This document shows, piece by piece, positions 45,587 through 54,877 of a stretch of DNA of 64,000 nucleotides. The position numbers were made by a program, and so were the translations under genes. Each line of letters begins with the position of its first letter. The stretch's first letter is position 1. The stretch comes from AP-15 sp963832875 (GTDB taxonomy: Bacteria; Pseudomonadota; Alphaproteobacteria; ATCC43930; CGMCC-115725): positions 186,001 to 250,000 of the forward strand of contig CAWHWB010000002.1 in the NCBI GenBank assembly GCA_963832875.1, in the 5' to 3' direction. The notes beneath the pieces are model-generated. The model had not been told where the DNA came from. It searched no databases and saw only the letters and a program-made list of their open reading frames with translations.

Positions 45587-47422
45587 ATGAGCGATCCGGC
45601 GAACGCCTATCGCGTTCTCGCCCGCAAATACCGGCCGCAGAACTTCGCCGAGCTGATCGGCCAGGAGGCGATGGTCCGCACCCTCTCGAACGCGATCGCG
45701 ACCGGGCGGGTGGCCCATGCCTTTATGCTGACCGGCGTGCGGGGGATCGGCAAGACGACGACGGCGCGGATCATCGCCCGTGCGTTGAACTGCGTCGGGC
45801 GGGACGGCGCCGGCGGGCCGACGATCTCGCCTTGCGGCGAATGCGTCCATTGCCGCGACATCGCCGAGGACCGGCATGTCGACGTGATCGAGATGGACGC
45901 GGCCTCGCGCACCGGGATCGACGATATTCGCGAGCTGACCGACGGCGTGCGCTACCGCCCGGTTTCGGCGCGCCATAAGATCTACATCATCGATGAAGTG
46001 CACATGCTCTCGAAGAACGCCTTCAACGCCTTGTTGAAGACGCTCGAGGAGCCGCCGCCCGCGGTCATTTTCGTGTTCGCCACGACCGAGATCCACAAGG
46101 TCCCGGTGACCGTATTGTCGCGCTGCCAGCGCTTTTCGCTTCGCCGCGTGCCGGCCGATCTTCTAGTCGAGCATTACCGCCGGGTCGCCGGGGCGGAAAT
46201 GGTGGAGGCCGAGCCCGCGGCCTTGGCGCTGATCGCGCGCGCCGCCGACGGCTCGGTGCGCGATGGGCTCTCACTGCTCGATCAGGCGATAGCACTTACC
46301 GACGGGCGGATCACGCACGTGGCGGTGCGTGACATGCTCGGCGGCGCCGATCGCGGCCAGATCTTCGACCTGTTGGAGAGCGTGCTGCGCGGCGAGGCGG
46401 CGGCGGCGCTGATGCGCCTCGACCGCCTCTATGACGAGGGCGCCGATCCGCTGCTGGTATTGCAGGATCTGCTCGATCTCGGCCATTTTTTGACCCGGCT
46501 CAAATTGGCGCCGCAGGCCGGAACCGGCGACCCGATCGCCGAGGGCGACCGCGAGCGCGCCCTGCCGCTCGCCGACAGCCTGACAATGCCGGCCTTGACG
46601 CGCGTGTGGCAGATATTGCTGAAGGGTCTGGCCGAGGTGCAGGCCGCACCCTCGCCGATCCAGGCCGCCGCGATGGTGCTGGTGCGCCTCGCCTATGTCG
46701 CCGATCTGCCCACCCCGGCCGAGCTCGTCCGTGCCCTCGAAGCCGGTGCCGCGAGCGGCGGCCGCGGAAAAGGCGGTGCTGCCGGCAAAGCCGATGCGCC
46801 CGCTCCGTTGCGCGCGACCGCGCCGGTTGCGGCACCGCGCCATCGGCAGTCAGGGGCCCCGATTGCGGCGGCCGCGCCCACGACCTCCGGCAGCGCGCTG
46901 CCCGCGCCGGCTGAACCCGCCGAGCCGCGCGCCGAACCGCCGGGGACTGCTTCTCCGGCGACATCGAGCCTCGCTGACGAACCGATGCCTCAGAGCTTCG
47001 CCGAAGTGATGGCGCTGTTCGATCGGCGGCGCGAGGCGGTGATTCGCTCGCATCTGGCCTCGCATTGCCATCTGGTTCATTTCGAGCCGGGCCGGATCGA
47101 GCTCCGCCCGGCCGAGGGCGCGCCGCGCGACCTCGCCAACCGCTTGGGTCAGCTGCTCGGCGAGTGGACCGGAACGCGCTGGCTGATCGCGGTGTCCGAA
47201 GCCGAGGGGTCGCCTACCCTGCGCCAGCAGGAGGCGTCGCACGACCGCGAGCTGCGGAACGAGGTGGCCGGCCACCCGTTGGTTCAGGCGGTGCTGGAAA
47301 CCTTCCCAGGGGCGACGATCGCCGCGGTGCGCGAGCGCTTTGCCGCGGCGGCCGACAGCGGATCCGGCGACAACGAAACCGGCGGGGGCGACGAAGCGAA
47401 TACGGAAGAGGAAATAACATGA
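45587..47422 (+). CDS. dnaX: DNA polymerase III subunits gamma/tau
   Basis: The 611-residue protein starts MSDPANAYRVLARKYRPQNF. It has Walker A GVRGIGKTTTARI near residue 46, zinc cysteines in CGECVHC, Walker B YIIDEVHMLS, LLKTLEEPPPAVIFVFATTE and sensor 1, as clamp loader AAA+ ATPases do. An Ala/Pro-rich linker (residues ~385-460) precedes the C-terminal tau domain (SFAEVMALFDRRREAV). It loads the sliding clamp at the replication fork. Its stop overlaps the ybaB start (ATGA). Confidence 0.95.
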   Translation: MSDPANAYRVLARKYRPQNFAELIGQEAMVRTLSNAIATGRVAHAFMLTGVRGIGKTTTARIIARALNCVGRDGAGGPTISPCGECVHCRDIAEDRHVDVIEMDAASRTGIDDIRELTDGVRYRPVSARHKIYIIDEVHMLSKNAFNALLKTLEEPPPAVIFVFATTEIHKVPVTVLSRCQRFSLRRVPADLLVEHYRRVAGAEMVEAEPAALALIARAADGSVRDGLSLLDQAIALTDGRITHVAVRDMLGGADRGQIFDLLESVLRGEAAAALMRLDRLYDEGADPLLVLQDLLDLGHFLTRLKLAPQAGTGDPIAEGDRERALPLADSLTMPALTRVWQILLKGLAEVQAAPSPIQAAAMVLVRLAYVADLPTPAELVRALEAGAASGGRGKGGAAGKADAPAPLRATAPVAAPRHRQSGAPIAAAAPTTSGSALPAPAEPAEPRAEPPGTASPATSSLADEPMPQSFAEVMALFDRRREAVIRSHLASHCHLVHFEPGRIELRPAEGAPRDLANRLGQLLGEWTGTRWLIAVSEAEGSPTLRQQEASHDRELRNEVAGHPLVQAVLETFPGATIAAVRERFAAAADSGSGDNETGGGDEANTEEEIT

Positions 47423-47742
47423 AAAACATCGGCCAGCTGATGAAGCAGGCGCAGGCGATGCAGGAGAAGATGGCCGAGATGCAGGCGCAGCTAGAAGCGG
47501 TCGAGATGACCGGGCTCTCCGGCGGCGGCTTGGTCGAGCTGACCCTAAACGGCAAGAGCGACGTAAAGCGGATTAAGATCGACAAGTCATTGCTCGACCC
47601 GGCGGAGGTCGAGGTGCTGGAAGACTTGATCGTGGCCGCGTTCAACGACGCGCGGCACAAGGTCTCTGCACATGCCGAGCAGGAGATGCAAAAACTGACC
47701 GGCGGACTCTCACTGCCCGGCGGCATGAAATTTCCGTTCTGA
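47419..47742 (+). CDS. ybaB: YbaB/EbfC nucleoid-associated protein
   Basis: A 107-residue protein starts MKNIGQLMKQAQAMQEKMAE, overlapping dnaX by ATGA. It has the Gln/Met-rich N-terminal helix, the GLSGGGLVELTLNGKSDVKR strands and a C-terminal GLSLPGGMKFPF tail typical of the family. It forms DNA-binding tweezers-like dimers. The dnaX-ybaB-recR order is widely conserved. Confidence 0.94.
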   Translation: MKNIGQLMKQAQAMQEKMAEMQAQLEAVEMTGLSGGGLVELTLNGKSDVKRIKIDKSLLDPAEVEVLEDLIVAAFNDARHKVSAHAEQEMQKLTGGLSLPGGMKFPF

Positions 47743-47763
47743 TCGCCTGGCGTGAAAAGAGCT

Positions 47764-47890
47764 GTGAAATACCCTGCCTATCCATCTTTCCCGCGGCAGC
47801 GGGAACTTAGGCACCGGAGTATTCCGCGATACCCCCCTGTTCACGCCAGGGGCAGGCTTTGGACCCCCGCTTCGGTGGGGACGAAGGAGA
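47764..47890. repeat. Intergenic palindromic sequence between ybaB and recR
   Basis: Short inverted repeats (TTCCCGCGGCAGCGGGAA, and CCCCCGCTTCGGTGGGG near 47863-47879) are concentrated in the 188-base gap. They resemble REP-type sequences. Only one copy is visible here. They lie just upstream of the recR start and could affect its expression. Confidence 0.5.
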
Positions 47891-47930
47891 CTAGCCGAGT
47901 TCGCGCCGTTTCGAGCTGGGCTCTGCGCCA

Positions 47931-48512
47931 TTGTCCGAGCTCGACACCCTGATCCAGCTGCTTGCCAAACTGCCGGGGCTCGGGCCCCGCTCGGCGCGGC
48001 GCGCGGCCCTCTTCCTGATCAAGCGGCGGGAAAGCGTACTCGCACCGCTTGCCTCGGCATTGGCCAAGGCCGCGGAGGCGATCCGCCCCTGCCCCGTCTG
48101 CGGCAATCTCGATACGGTCGAGCCCTGCGCGATCTGCCGCGACTCGCAGCGCGACGACGGTGCCATTTGCGTCGTCGAAGACTTGGCCGACCTGTGGGCG
48201 CTCGAGCGTTCGGGCGCCTTTCGTGGGCGCTACCACGTGCTGGGTGGCACGTTGTCGGCGCTCGACGGCGTCGGCCCCGAGGACCTCTCGATCGAGAAAT
48301 TGCTCGCGCGACTGAATCCCGGCCAGGAATTGATCCTGGCCTTGAACGCGACGGTGGAAGGCCAGACCACTGCGCATTACCTTGCCGACCGCCTCGCCGG
48401 CGCCGGGGTCAAGCTGTCGCGCCTGGCCCAGGGTGTGCCGATCGGCGGCGAGCTCGACTATCTCGACGACGGCACCCTGACCGCCGCGCTGCGGGCGCGC
48501 CGCGCACTGTAG
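47931..48512 (+). CDS. recR: Recombination protein RecR
   Basis: The 193-residue protein from a TTG start (MSELDTLIQLLAKLPGLGPR) has the helix-hairpin-helix N-terminus, the C4 zinc finger CPVCGNLDTVEPCAIC, the Toprim motif ICVVEDLADLWALE, and LALNATVEGQTTAHYLA. It acts with RecO/RecF in gap repair. The start codon is uncertain; a more upstream one would run into the repeat-rich gap. Length is close to normal (~198). Confidence 0.92.
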   Translation: MSELDTLIQLLAKLPGLGPRSARRAALFLIKRRESVLAPLASALAKAAEAIRPCPVCGNLDTVEPCAICRDSQRDDGAICVVEDLADLWALERSGAFRGRYHVLGGTLSALDGVGPEDLSIEKLLARLNPGQELILALNATVEGQTTAHYLADRLAGAGVKLSRLAQGVPIGGELDYLDDGTLTAALRARRAL

Positions 48513-48546
48513 CGGCCAAGGGTCGCGGCTCCACATCGTCAAATGA

Positions 48547-48678
48547 TCAGAGGGATATTTTATCGTCCCTCATAATCAGAACCTTAGTGGCTAGATCAGC
48601 CGGAGGGATGTAGCCTTTTACACGCTGGACTGTCGCCGAGGGCAGACCGTGCCAAGCGTAAAATAACGCGTGTGTCAA
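48547..48678 (-). other. Possible small ORF or gene remnant
   Basis: The minus strand from TTG 48678 to TGA 48547 encodes 43 residues with a protein-like sequence (GYIPPADLATKVLIMRDDKI). GC is lower than in neighbours. I recognise no family and there is no clear ribosome site. It may be the end of a lost gene. Nothing else was found in 48513-48784 except a short stem (GAGGGA/TCCCTC) near its end. Confidence 0.2.
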
Positions 48679-48784
48679 TCATCAGCGGTCCGCAGGCGCT
48701 GAGCGCCGCGAGGCTCAGCCGGAAATTGCGGGACGACACGATCGGGGCTTTAATGGTCGCCGGCGTCCGGGCGGGAGGGAGCTG

Positions 48785-50032
48785 ATGCGGGTGCTCAAGG
48801 GAGGCAGGCTAATCGATGGGACCGGGGCCGGGCCGGTCGATGCGGCGATTGTTATCAAAGATCAGCGCATCGCAGCAGTCGAAACTTGCGCTTACGGCGA
48901 TTGGCCGGCCGATGCCGAAATCATCGACGTGTCCGGCAAGACCATCCTGCCGGGGCTGATCGACGTCCACGATCACCTGGCGATGCACGGCTACGACCTG
49001 GCGCGGCGCTGGGGGATCGACGAGCCGCAGACGACGCGCACCCTGCGCACCGCCAAGGTCTTGGAGCAGACGCTCGCCGCCGGCTATACGACGGTGCGCG
49101 ATGCCGGCGGGCTCGATGCCGGCTTCAAGCGGGCGATCGACGAGGGGTTGATCGCCGGGCCGCGGCTCGTTGTGTCTCTGGTCATTATATCGCCGATCGG
49201 CGGAATCGGCGACCGGGTCAGCCCATCCGGCTTCTCATGCTGCGTGCCGAACGATCCGCTGTTGCCCGACGGCGTCGCGAATAGCCTCGCCGATGTCCGC
49301 CCGGTGGTGCGCCGGGTGGTGCGCGCCGGCGCCGATGTGATCAAATGCGCCACCACCGGCGGCGCCAGCTCGCGCCCGGGACACGGGCCAATGGACGGCG
49401 CCTTCAACCTCGACGAGATGCAGGCCTTGGTCGAGGAGGCGCACGCGCTCGACCGGCGGGTCATCTGCCATGCGCTAGGCGGCCGCGGCCTCCACATCGC
49501 GGTCGAGGCCGGCGTCGATTCGATCGACCATGGCTGCTATCTCGACGCGGAGCCGGAACTGCTCGATCGGATGGCCGAGCGCGACATCTTCTTCGTGCCG
49601 ACCTTCGCAGTCTACGACTACCACCGCAAATCGCCGTTGCCGCATGTGCGCGAGCGGGCGCGCGACCTCGAAGAGCACCATGTCGCGAGCCTGCGCGCCG
49701 CGCTCGCCGCCGGGGTCAAGATCGCCGCGGGGACCGATGCCGGCGGCCATGGCCACCCGCCGAACGCGATCGAGATCGCCTGCCTCGTCAAGGCCGGGAT
49801 GTCGCCGCTGCAGGCCCTGCGCGCGGCGACCGGCTGGGCCGCCGAATGCATCGGCCGCGAGGCGGATCTCGGCACAGTCGAGAAAGGTAAGCTCGCTGAT
49901 CTGGTCGTCGTCGCCGGCGACCCGCTCGCCGATGTCGCGATCCTTCAGAAGCCGGAACAGATTGCGCTGGTGATCAAGGGCGGGGAGATCGCCGCGAACC
50001 GGCTCAGCCGATCCTCGACGACAGTGGTCTAG
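48785..50032 (+). CDS. Metal-dependent amidohydrolase (imidazolonepropionase/prolidase-like)
   Basis: The 415-residue enzyme starts MRVLKGGRLIDGTGAGPVDA after GGGAGGG. It has HxH in GLIDVHDHLAMHG, a lysine in ADVIKCATTGGASS that could be carboxylated, further histidines in VICHALGGRGLHIAVEAG and SIDHGCYLD, and the metal-binding aspartate in GTDAGGHGHPPNAIE. Relatives hydrolyse cyclic amides, Xaa-Pro dipeptides or related compounds. Intact and single. Confidence 0.88.
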   Translation: MRVLKGGRLIDGTGAGPVDAAIVIKDQRIAAVETCAYGDWPADAEIIDVSGKTILPGLIDVHDHLAMHGYDLARRWGIDEPQTTRTLRTAKVLEQTLAAGYTTVRDAGGLDAGFKRAIDEGLIAGPRLVVSLVIISPIGGIGDRVSPSGFSCCVPNDPLLPDGVANSLADVRPVVRRVVRAGADVIKCATTGGASSRPGHGPMDGAFNLDEMQALVEEAHALDRRVICHALGGRGLHIAVEAGVDSIDHGCYLDAEPELLDRMAERDIFFVPTFAVYDYHRKSPLPHVRERARDLEEHHVASLRAALAAGVKIAAGTDAGGHGHPPNAIEIACLVKAGMSPLQALRAATGWAAECIGREADLGTVEKGKLADLVVVAGDPLADVAILQKPEQIALVIKGGEIAANRLSRSSTTVV

Positions 50033-50078
50033 TGGGGGCGAATTATTCTATAGATCTGGCGGCCGCGATTTTTATCAT

Positions 50079-50160
50079 CGTCATGCCGGCGGAGGCCTGT
50101 CGGAAGCGGCATCCACGGCCGATGTAGATCCCGGACTTCCCCAGGACTTCGGGATGACGA
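50079..50160. repeat. REP-like intergenic element ending GGGATGACGA
   Basis: CGTCATGCCGGCGGAGGCCT at one side and TTCGGGATGACGA at the other form an imperfect palindrome with CGTCAT/ATGACG ends. It lies in the ~280-base gap before the ATP-grasp operon. Only one copy is in this window. Confidence 0.6.
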
Positions 50161-50316
50161 AGCCAGGGAAATCCCGAGCTTTCGGTTCGGGAGGTTTGCG
50201 AAACATTAGGGGTTGCCGAATTGGGGAAGTGAGCGCTGCGGCGACGAATGCCTAAAATTTGATCGGCTGCGTTCGGCCTCTCTGCTTCGAGCGATGTTTT
50301 TTGATTGGCGCGGAAT

Positions 50317-51780
50317 ATGCTTCGTCCGGCTGCCGACAAATGGCTGGGTAAGCTGATGGGCCGCTCGATCCTAGACGGTTACGATCCGCAGGGGTTCTAC
50401 TGCGAGATGCTGGGCAGCCCGGCGAGTGCCGGGATCAGGGAACGCCTGTCCGGCCTGTCGATCGACGCCTTGAAGGACCGCGCCGCCGCCGCCAATGCCG
50501 AACTCTATAATCTCGGGATCACCTTCACGGTCTATTCCGACGCCAAGACGATCGACCGCATCCTGCCGTTCGACGTACTGCCGCGGGTGCTCTCGGCGGC
50601 CGAATGGCGGCACCTCGAAAGCGGCATCGTGCAGCGGATTACGGCAATCAACCTGCTGCTCGACGACATCTACCACGGTCAGCGGGTGCTGAAGGACGGG
50701 ATCGTCCCGCCCGAACTGATCCTAGGCAACCGCAACTACCGCCCGCTGATGCGCGGCGTCGACGTGCCGTACAAAGCCTACGTCAATATCTGCGGCACCG
50801 ACATCGTACGCGATGAAACCGGCGCATTTCTGGTCCTCGAAGACAATGCGCGTACGCCTTCGGGCGTCAGCTACGTCGTCGAGAACCGGCACATGATGCT
50901 GCGCGCCTTCCCCGATTTGCTGGACGATATCGGGTTGCGCGGAATCGACAATTACGGCGCCCGGCTGATCGCGGCATTGCAGGAGCTGGCGCCCGCTGGG
51001 GTGGCCGACCCGCAAGTCGTGCTGCTGTCCCCCGGTACCTACAACTCGGCCTATTTCGAGCATGTCTTTCTGGCCCGCGAGATGGGCGTGCCGCTGGTCG
51101 AGGGGCCCGATCTGGTGGTCGAGGACGAGCGCGTCTGGATGCGCACGACCGGCGGCCTCGCCCGTGTCGACGTGATCTATCGCCGCATCAACGACGATTT
51201 TCTCGATCCCGAGGCGTTCATCGCCGACAGCATGCTCGGCGTGCGCGGGCTGATGCGGGCCTATCGCGCCGGCACGGTCGGCCTGGCGAATGCGATCGGC
51301 ACCGGCGTCGCCGACGACAAGGCGGTCTATGCCTATATGCCGCGCATTATCCGCTACTATCTCGCCGAGGAGCCGATCCTGCACAATGTCGAGACCAACA
51401 TCTGCCGCGAGCCGGCTGCGCTTCGCTACACCCTCGACCATCTGGCCGAGCTAGTGGTCAAGCCGGTCGGCGAAGCCGGCGGCTACGGCATCACTGTCGG
51501 CCCCAAGGCGAGCCGCGCCGAGCTCGACGATTGCCGCGCCAAGCTCGCGGACGACCCGGCCAACTACATCAGCCAGCCTTGTGTCAACCTGTCGGTGGCG
51601 CCGACCTTGGTCGATGGCCGAATCGAGCCTCGCCATGTCGATCTGCGGCCCTTTGCAGTGACCGGCTCCAGCAGCTGGGTTCTGCCCGGTGGATTGACTC
51701 GGGTGGCGTTGCGTCGCGGCTCCCTGGTCGTCAACTCCTCTCAGGGCGGAGGGTCGAAGGATACCTGGGTCCTTGGTTGA
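50317..51780 (+). CDS. Circularly permuted ATP-grasp protein (DUF404/DUF407 type)
   Basis: The 487-residue protein from ATG 50317 has the family sequence LGITFTVYSDAKTIDRILPF, NRNYRPLMRGVDVPYKAYVN, ICGTDIVRDETGAFLVLEDN, LLSPGTYNSAYFEHVFLARE, VDVIYRRINDDFLDPEAF and VVKPVGEAGGYG. ATP-grasp enzymes of this type are proposed peptide ligases. It is the first of three tightly spaced genes with alpha-E and transglutaminase-like proteins, a widely conserved set. Its stop overlaps the next gene by eight bases. Confidence 0.9.
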   Translation: MLRPAADKWLGKLMGRSILDGYDPQGFYCEMLGSPASAGIRERLSGLSIDALKDRAAAANAELYNLGITFTVYSDAKTIDRILPFDVLPRVLSAAEWRHLESGIVQRITAINLLLDDIYHGQRVLKDGIVPPELILGNRNYRPLMRGVDVPYKAYVNICGTDIVRDETGAFLVLEDNARTPSGVSYVVENRHMMLRAFPDLLDDIGLRGIDNYGARLIAALQELAPAGVADPQVVLLSPGTYNSAYFEHVFLAREMGVPLVEGPDLVVEDERVWMRTTGGLARVDVIYRRINDDFLDPEAFIADSMLGVRGLMRAYRAGTVGLANAIGTGVADDKAVYAYMPRIIRYYLAEEPILHNVETNICREPAALRYTLDHLAELVVKPVGEAGGYGITVGPKASRAELDDCRAKLADDPANYISQPCVNLSVAPTLVDGRIEPRHVDLRPFAVTGSSSWVLPGGLTRVALRRGSLVVNSSQGGGSKDTWVLG

Positions 51781-52762
51781 CGTTCTGCTCGCCCGCTACG
51801 CGGACTGCATCTTCTGGCTCGCCCGCTATGTCGAGCGGGCCGAGAACCTGGCGCGCATTCTCGATGTCAACGAAACCTTCTCGCGCGACAGCCATGGCGG
51901 CCAGAATTGGCGCTCGATCATCCAGCTGAATTCCGACGAGAAGCCGTTCTTCGCCGCCGACCGCAAAGTCTCGGCACAGAGCGTGCTCGAATTCTATGTC
52001 GTCGACGCCGACAACCCGAATTCGATCGTCAGCGCCATCCACAATGCTCGCGAGAACGCCCGCACCTTGCGACCGCTGATTTCCACCGAAATGTGGGTCC
52101 AGCTCAACGTCTTCTATAATCGCCTCGCCGAGATCGGGGTCGCCGACCTCGCTCCCGGAAGGCTGGCGGCGCTGCTTGCGACTATCAAGGAAGCTTGCCA
52201 GACCCATACCGGCATCACCGAGGGCACCTTTTTTCGCGACCAGGGCTGGTATTTCTACCAGCTCGGCCGCTACATCGAACGCGCCGACCAAACGACCCGG
52301 CTGCTCGACATCAAATATCATTTGCTGCTGCCCGATGTTGCCGATGTCGGCTCGCCGACCGATGTCAGCCAGTGGAACGCGCTCCTGCGCTCGGCCGCCG
52401 GCTATCACGCCTATCGCCGCCTGCACGCAGCCAGCACGACCCCGGCGCGAGTGGCGGGCTTCCTGCTGCTCAACCAGGCCTTCCCACGATCGGTGCATCA
52501 TTGCGTGCGCGAGGTCGGGCGCCTGTTGGGCGAGGTCAAGTCGCGCTATGCGCTGCGCGGCGGCAACGACGCGGCCGAGGAGCTCGACCGCTTGCGCGCG
52601 GTTCTCGGCACGCTCACGATAACTGCGATCCTGAGCGAGGGGCTGCACGAGTTTCTCGATCTGATCCAACAGCAGCTGATCGCCGTCAGCCGCGACCTGT
52701 CGATCGCCTTCTTCGGCTACACGCCGGAGGCTTCGCAGACGCAGACCGCGGTCGCCCAATAG
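51773..52762 (+). CDS. Alpha-E domain protein (DUF403)
   Basis: A 329-residue all-helical protein starts at TTG 51773 with the typical ARYADCIFWLARYVERAENL. It shows ESs such as VQLNVFYNRLAE, GWYFYQLGRYIERADQTTRL, and LLLNQAFPRSVHHCVREV. The family is nearly always next to circularly permuted ATP-grasp and transglutaminase-like genes. The function is unknown but is thought to assist the ATP-grasp peptide ligation. It lies ten bases before the transglutaminase gene. Confidence 0.9.
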   Translation: MVDVLLARYADCIFWLARYVERAENLARILDVNETFSRDSHGGQNWRSIIQLNSDEKPFFAADRKVSAQSVLEFYVVDADNPNSIVSAIHNARENARTLRPLISTEMWVQLNVFYNRLAEIGVADLAPGRLAALLATIKEACQTHTGITEGTFFRDQGWYFYQLGRYIERADQTTRLLDIKYHLLLPDVADVGSPTDVSQWNALLRSAAGYHAYRRLHAASTTPARVAGFLLLNQAFPRSVHHCVREVGRLLGEVKSRYALRGGNDAAEELDRLRAVLGTLTITAILSEGLHEFLDLIQQQLIAVSRDLSIAFFGYTPEASQTQTAVAQ

Positions 52763-52771
52763 GCAGGTGCA

Positions 52772-53704
52772 ATGCCGATCATCACCGTGCGTCACGTTAC
52801 CACCTACCGCTACAAGCAACCGGTTGCCTTTGGCGAGCACCGCATGATGCTGCGGCCGCGCGACAGCTATGACCAGAGACTACTCGAGACCAGGCTGGCG
52901 ATCACCCCGGAGCCGGCGGACATCCGCTGGGTCCACGACGTCTTCGGCAATTGCGTGGCGATTGCCCGGTTTGTCGGCCGGGCGCAGGAGCTGCGCTTTG
53001 AAAGCGTGATCCGGCTCGACCACTCGGCGAGTAACGTTCTCGATTTTCGGATCGAGGAGTATGCGACGCGCTATCCGTTTACCTACGCCGCAGAGGACAT
53101 GCCCGATCTGCTGCGGCTGGTCGAGCGTCAATACCTCGATCCCGAGCACGAGATCGACCGTTGGGCCCGGCAGTTTCTGCGCCATGACGGGCGCAGCGAC
53201 ACGTCCGAGCTGCTCGCAGAGATGACCCGCGCGATCCGCCGCGACATGACCTACGAGGCGCGCGAGGAGAGCGGTATCCAGGACCCTGTCAAGACGCTGC
53301 GGCTGGGCAGCGGCAGCTGTCGCGATTTCGCCGTGCTGATGATCGAAGCGGTGCGCTCGCTCGGGCTCGCCGCGCGCTTTGTCAGCGGCTATCTTTACGT
53401 TCCCGAAGGATGCCGCCGCCACCGGGTCGGCGGCGGGGCCACCCATGCCTGGCTCGAAGTCTATCTGCCGGGCGCCGGTTGGGTCGAGTACGATCCGACC
53501 AACGGGATCGTCGGCAATCACGATCTCGTTCGCGTCGCGGTCGTCCGCGACCCACGCCAGGCGATTCCGATTTCCGGCACTTGGACCGGCTTCCTGTCGG
53601 ACCATCTCGGCATGACCATAGAAGTCGAGGTCACCGCCGAGGCGGAGAGCGAGCCTTCACCAGAGGCGGCGCCGCGGGAAAGCCGCCTGCTGGCCTCCGG
53701 CTGA
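52772..53704 (+). CDS. Transglutaminase-like cysteine protease domain protein
   Basis: The 310-residue protein starts MPIITVRHVTTYRYKQPVAF. It has a beta-rich N-terminal domain and a transglutaminase core with catalytic Cys in GSGSCRDFAVLM near residue 188, His in GGATHAWLEVYLP and Asp in YDPTNGIVGN. Such proteins are peptidases or amide-forming enzymes. As the third gene of the ATP-grasp/alpha-E set it may remove or process the peptide tag made by the ligase. Confidence 0.9.
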   Translation: MPIITVRHVTTYRYKQPVAFGEHRMMLRPRDSYDQRLLETRLAITPEPADIRWVHDVFGNCVAIARFVGRAQELRFESVIRLDHSASNVLDFRIEEYATRYPFTYAAEDMPDLLRLVERQYLDPEHEIDRWARQFLRHDGRSDTSELLAEMTRAIRRDMTYEAREESGIQDPVKTLRLGSGSCRDFAVLMIEAVRSLGLAARFVSGYLYVPEGCRRHRVGGGATHAWLEVYLPGAGWVEYDPTNGIVGNHDLVRVAVVRDPRQAIPISGTWTGFLSDHLGMTIEVEVTAEAESEPSPEAAPRESRLLASG

Positions 53705-53763
53705 CCCCACCATCCCGCGACCACGAGTGCCGCGAGAAGGCAAGGCGCGGTGCGGCGATGGCT

Positions 53764-54501
53764 TCAGGCTACCTGCTGCTCCTCGACTACCACTGTCTCG
53801 ACCGCGACCAGTTCGCCGCGGTAGAGCCAACGGGTGAACAACCCGGCGCAGGCCGCGCCGAGGATCGGAGCGAGCCAGAACAGCCACAGCTGGTGGACAA
53901 AGGGTGCGCCGGCGAACAACGCCGGCCCGGTGCTGCGCGCCGGGTTGATCGAGGCGTTGGTGACCGGGATCATGACCAGGTTGGTCAGCATCAGGCACAA
54001 GCCGATCGGGATTCCGGCAAATCCGACGGCAGCACCCTTGGAGGTCGAGCCTATGATCACGAACAGGAAAAAGAACGTCGTGATGGCCTCGCCGGCAAAG
54101 CATCCGGCCAACCCGTATTTGCCGGGACTGAGATCGCCATAGCCGTTGGCGGCGAACCCGCCCGGAACCCAGCCGGGCTTCGCCGACGCGATCAGATAGA
54201 GCACCCCCGCGGCGGCGATCGCGCCGATCACCTGGGCGATGATGTACGGCAGCACGTCCGAGGCCTTGAACCGCCCGCCGGCCCACAGACCGACCGTCAC
54301 CGCCGAGTTGAAATGGCCACCCGAGATGTGTCCGACGGCGTAGGCCATGGTCAGCACCGCCAGCCCGAAAGCAAAAGAAACCCCAAGGAATCCGATGCCC
54401 AGCCCAGGAAAAGCCGCCGCCAGCAACGCGGCACCACAACCCGCGAAGACCAACCAAAACGTGCCGAAAAATTCGGCTGTCGCGCGGCGCGTCATGTCCA
54501 T
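53764..54501 (-). CDS. Aquaporin (AqpZ-like) with altered first NPA motif
   Basis: The 245-residue MIP-family channel has six helices and two half-helix loops. The first NPA box is NSA (SGGHFNSAVT) and the second is normal (NPARSTGPA). The selectivity-filter Arg is present after the second NPA. It is closest to the aquaporin at 56247 (about 70% identical by eye). N-terminus is MDMTRRATAEFFGTFWLVFA. It ends VVVEEQQVA. The NSA change may alter proton exclusion or gating. Confidence 0.9.
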   Translation of the reverse strand: MDMTRRATAEFFGTFWLVFAGCGAALLAAAFPGLGIGFLGVSFAFGLAVLTMAYAVGHISGGHFNSAVTVGLWAGGRFKASDVLPYIIAQVIGAIAAAGVLYLIASAKPGWVPGGFAANGYGDLSPGKYGLAGCFAGEAITTFFFLFVIIGSTSKGAAVGFAGIPIGLCLMLTNLVMIPVTNASINPARSTGPALFAGAPFVHQLWLFWLAPILGAACAGLFTRWLYRGELVAVETVVVEEQQVA

Positions 54502-54670
54502 GCTTTCCTCCTGTTATGCGTGACGATTTCGAGCTCGTCGATCCGACGAGGGTGCCAGTCTTGCCTAGTCACGTTCGAAGAGAGCTGCCGGGCAATACAA
54601 CAGCTATTTTGGATTATCAGACCAGATCATGACGCATGACGCTGATCCGATATAAATGAGAGTTAGAATA

Positions 54671-54736
54671 ATGAAATTCATAAATTCGGTCATTGTGATT
54701 GGCGCGGGATTCTATCGGTCGAAGGCTGATCATTAG
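54671..54736 (+). other. Stub resembling the N-terminus of a FAD/NAD-binding protein
   Basis: ATG 54671 opens MKFINSVIVIGAGFYRSKAD then His and TAG. SVIVIGAGF resembles a dinucleotide-binding beta-alpha-beta start. Nothing follows in any frame. The AT-rich surrounding (54502-54780) holds no other gene; it may be a remnant or a chance match. Confidence 0.2.
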
Positions 54737-54877
54737 ATCTGCGATCAGCTTGCCGACTGCGGGGCTCATCTTGGTGTTCGTCGCGTTGTGATCCCCGGTC
54801 CCTCACGGAAGCCGCCGAGCCCGGGTGCCTGGACATCGGCGACTGGAAGCCCCTATCATCCTCGGTCGGAGCGCGCT

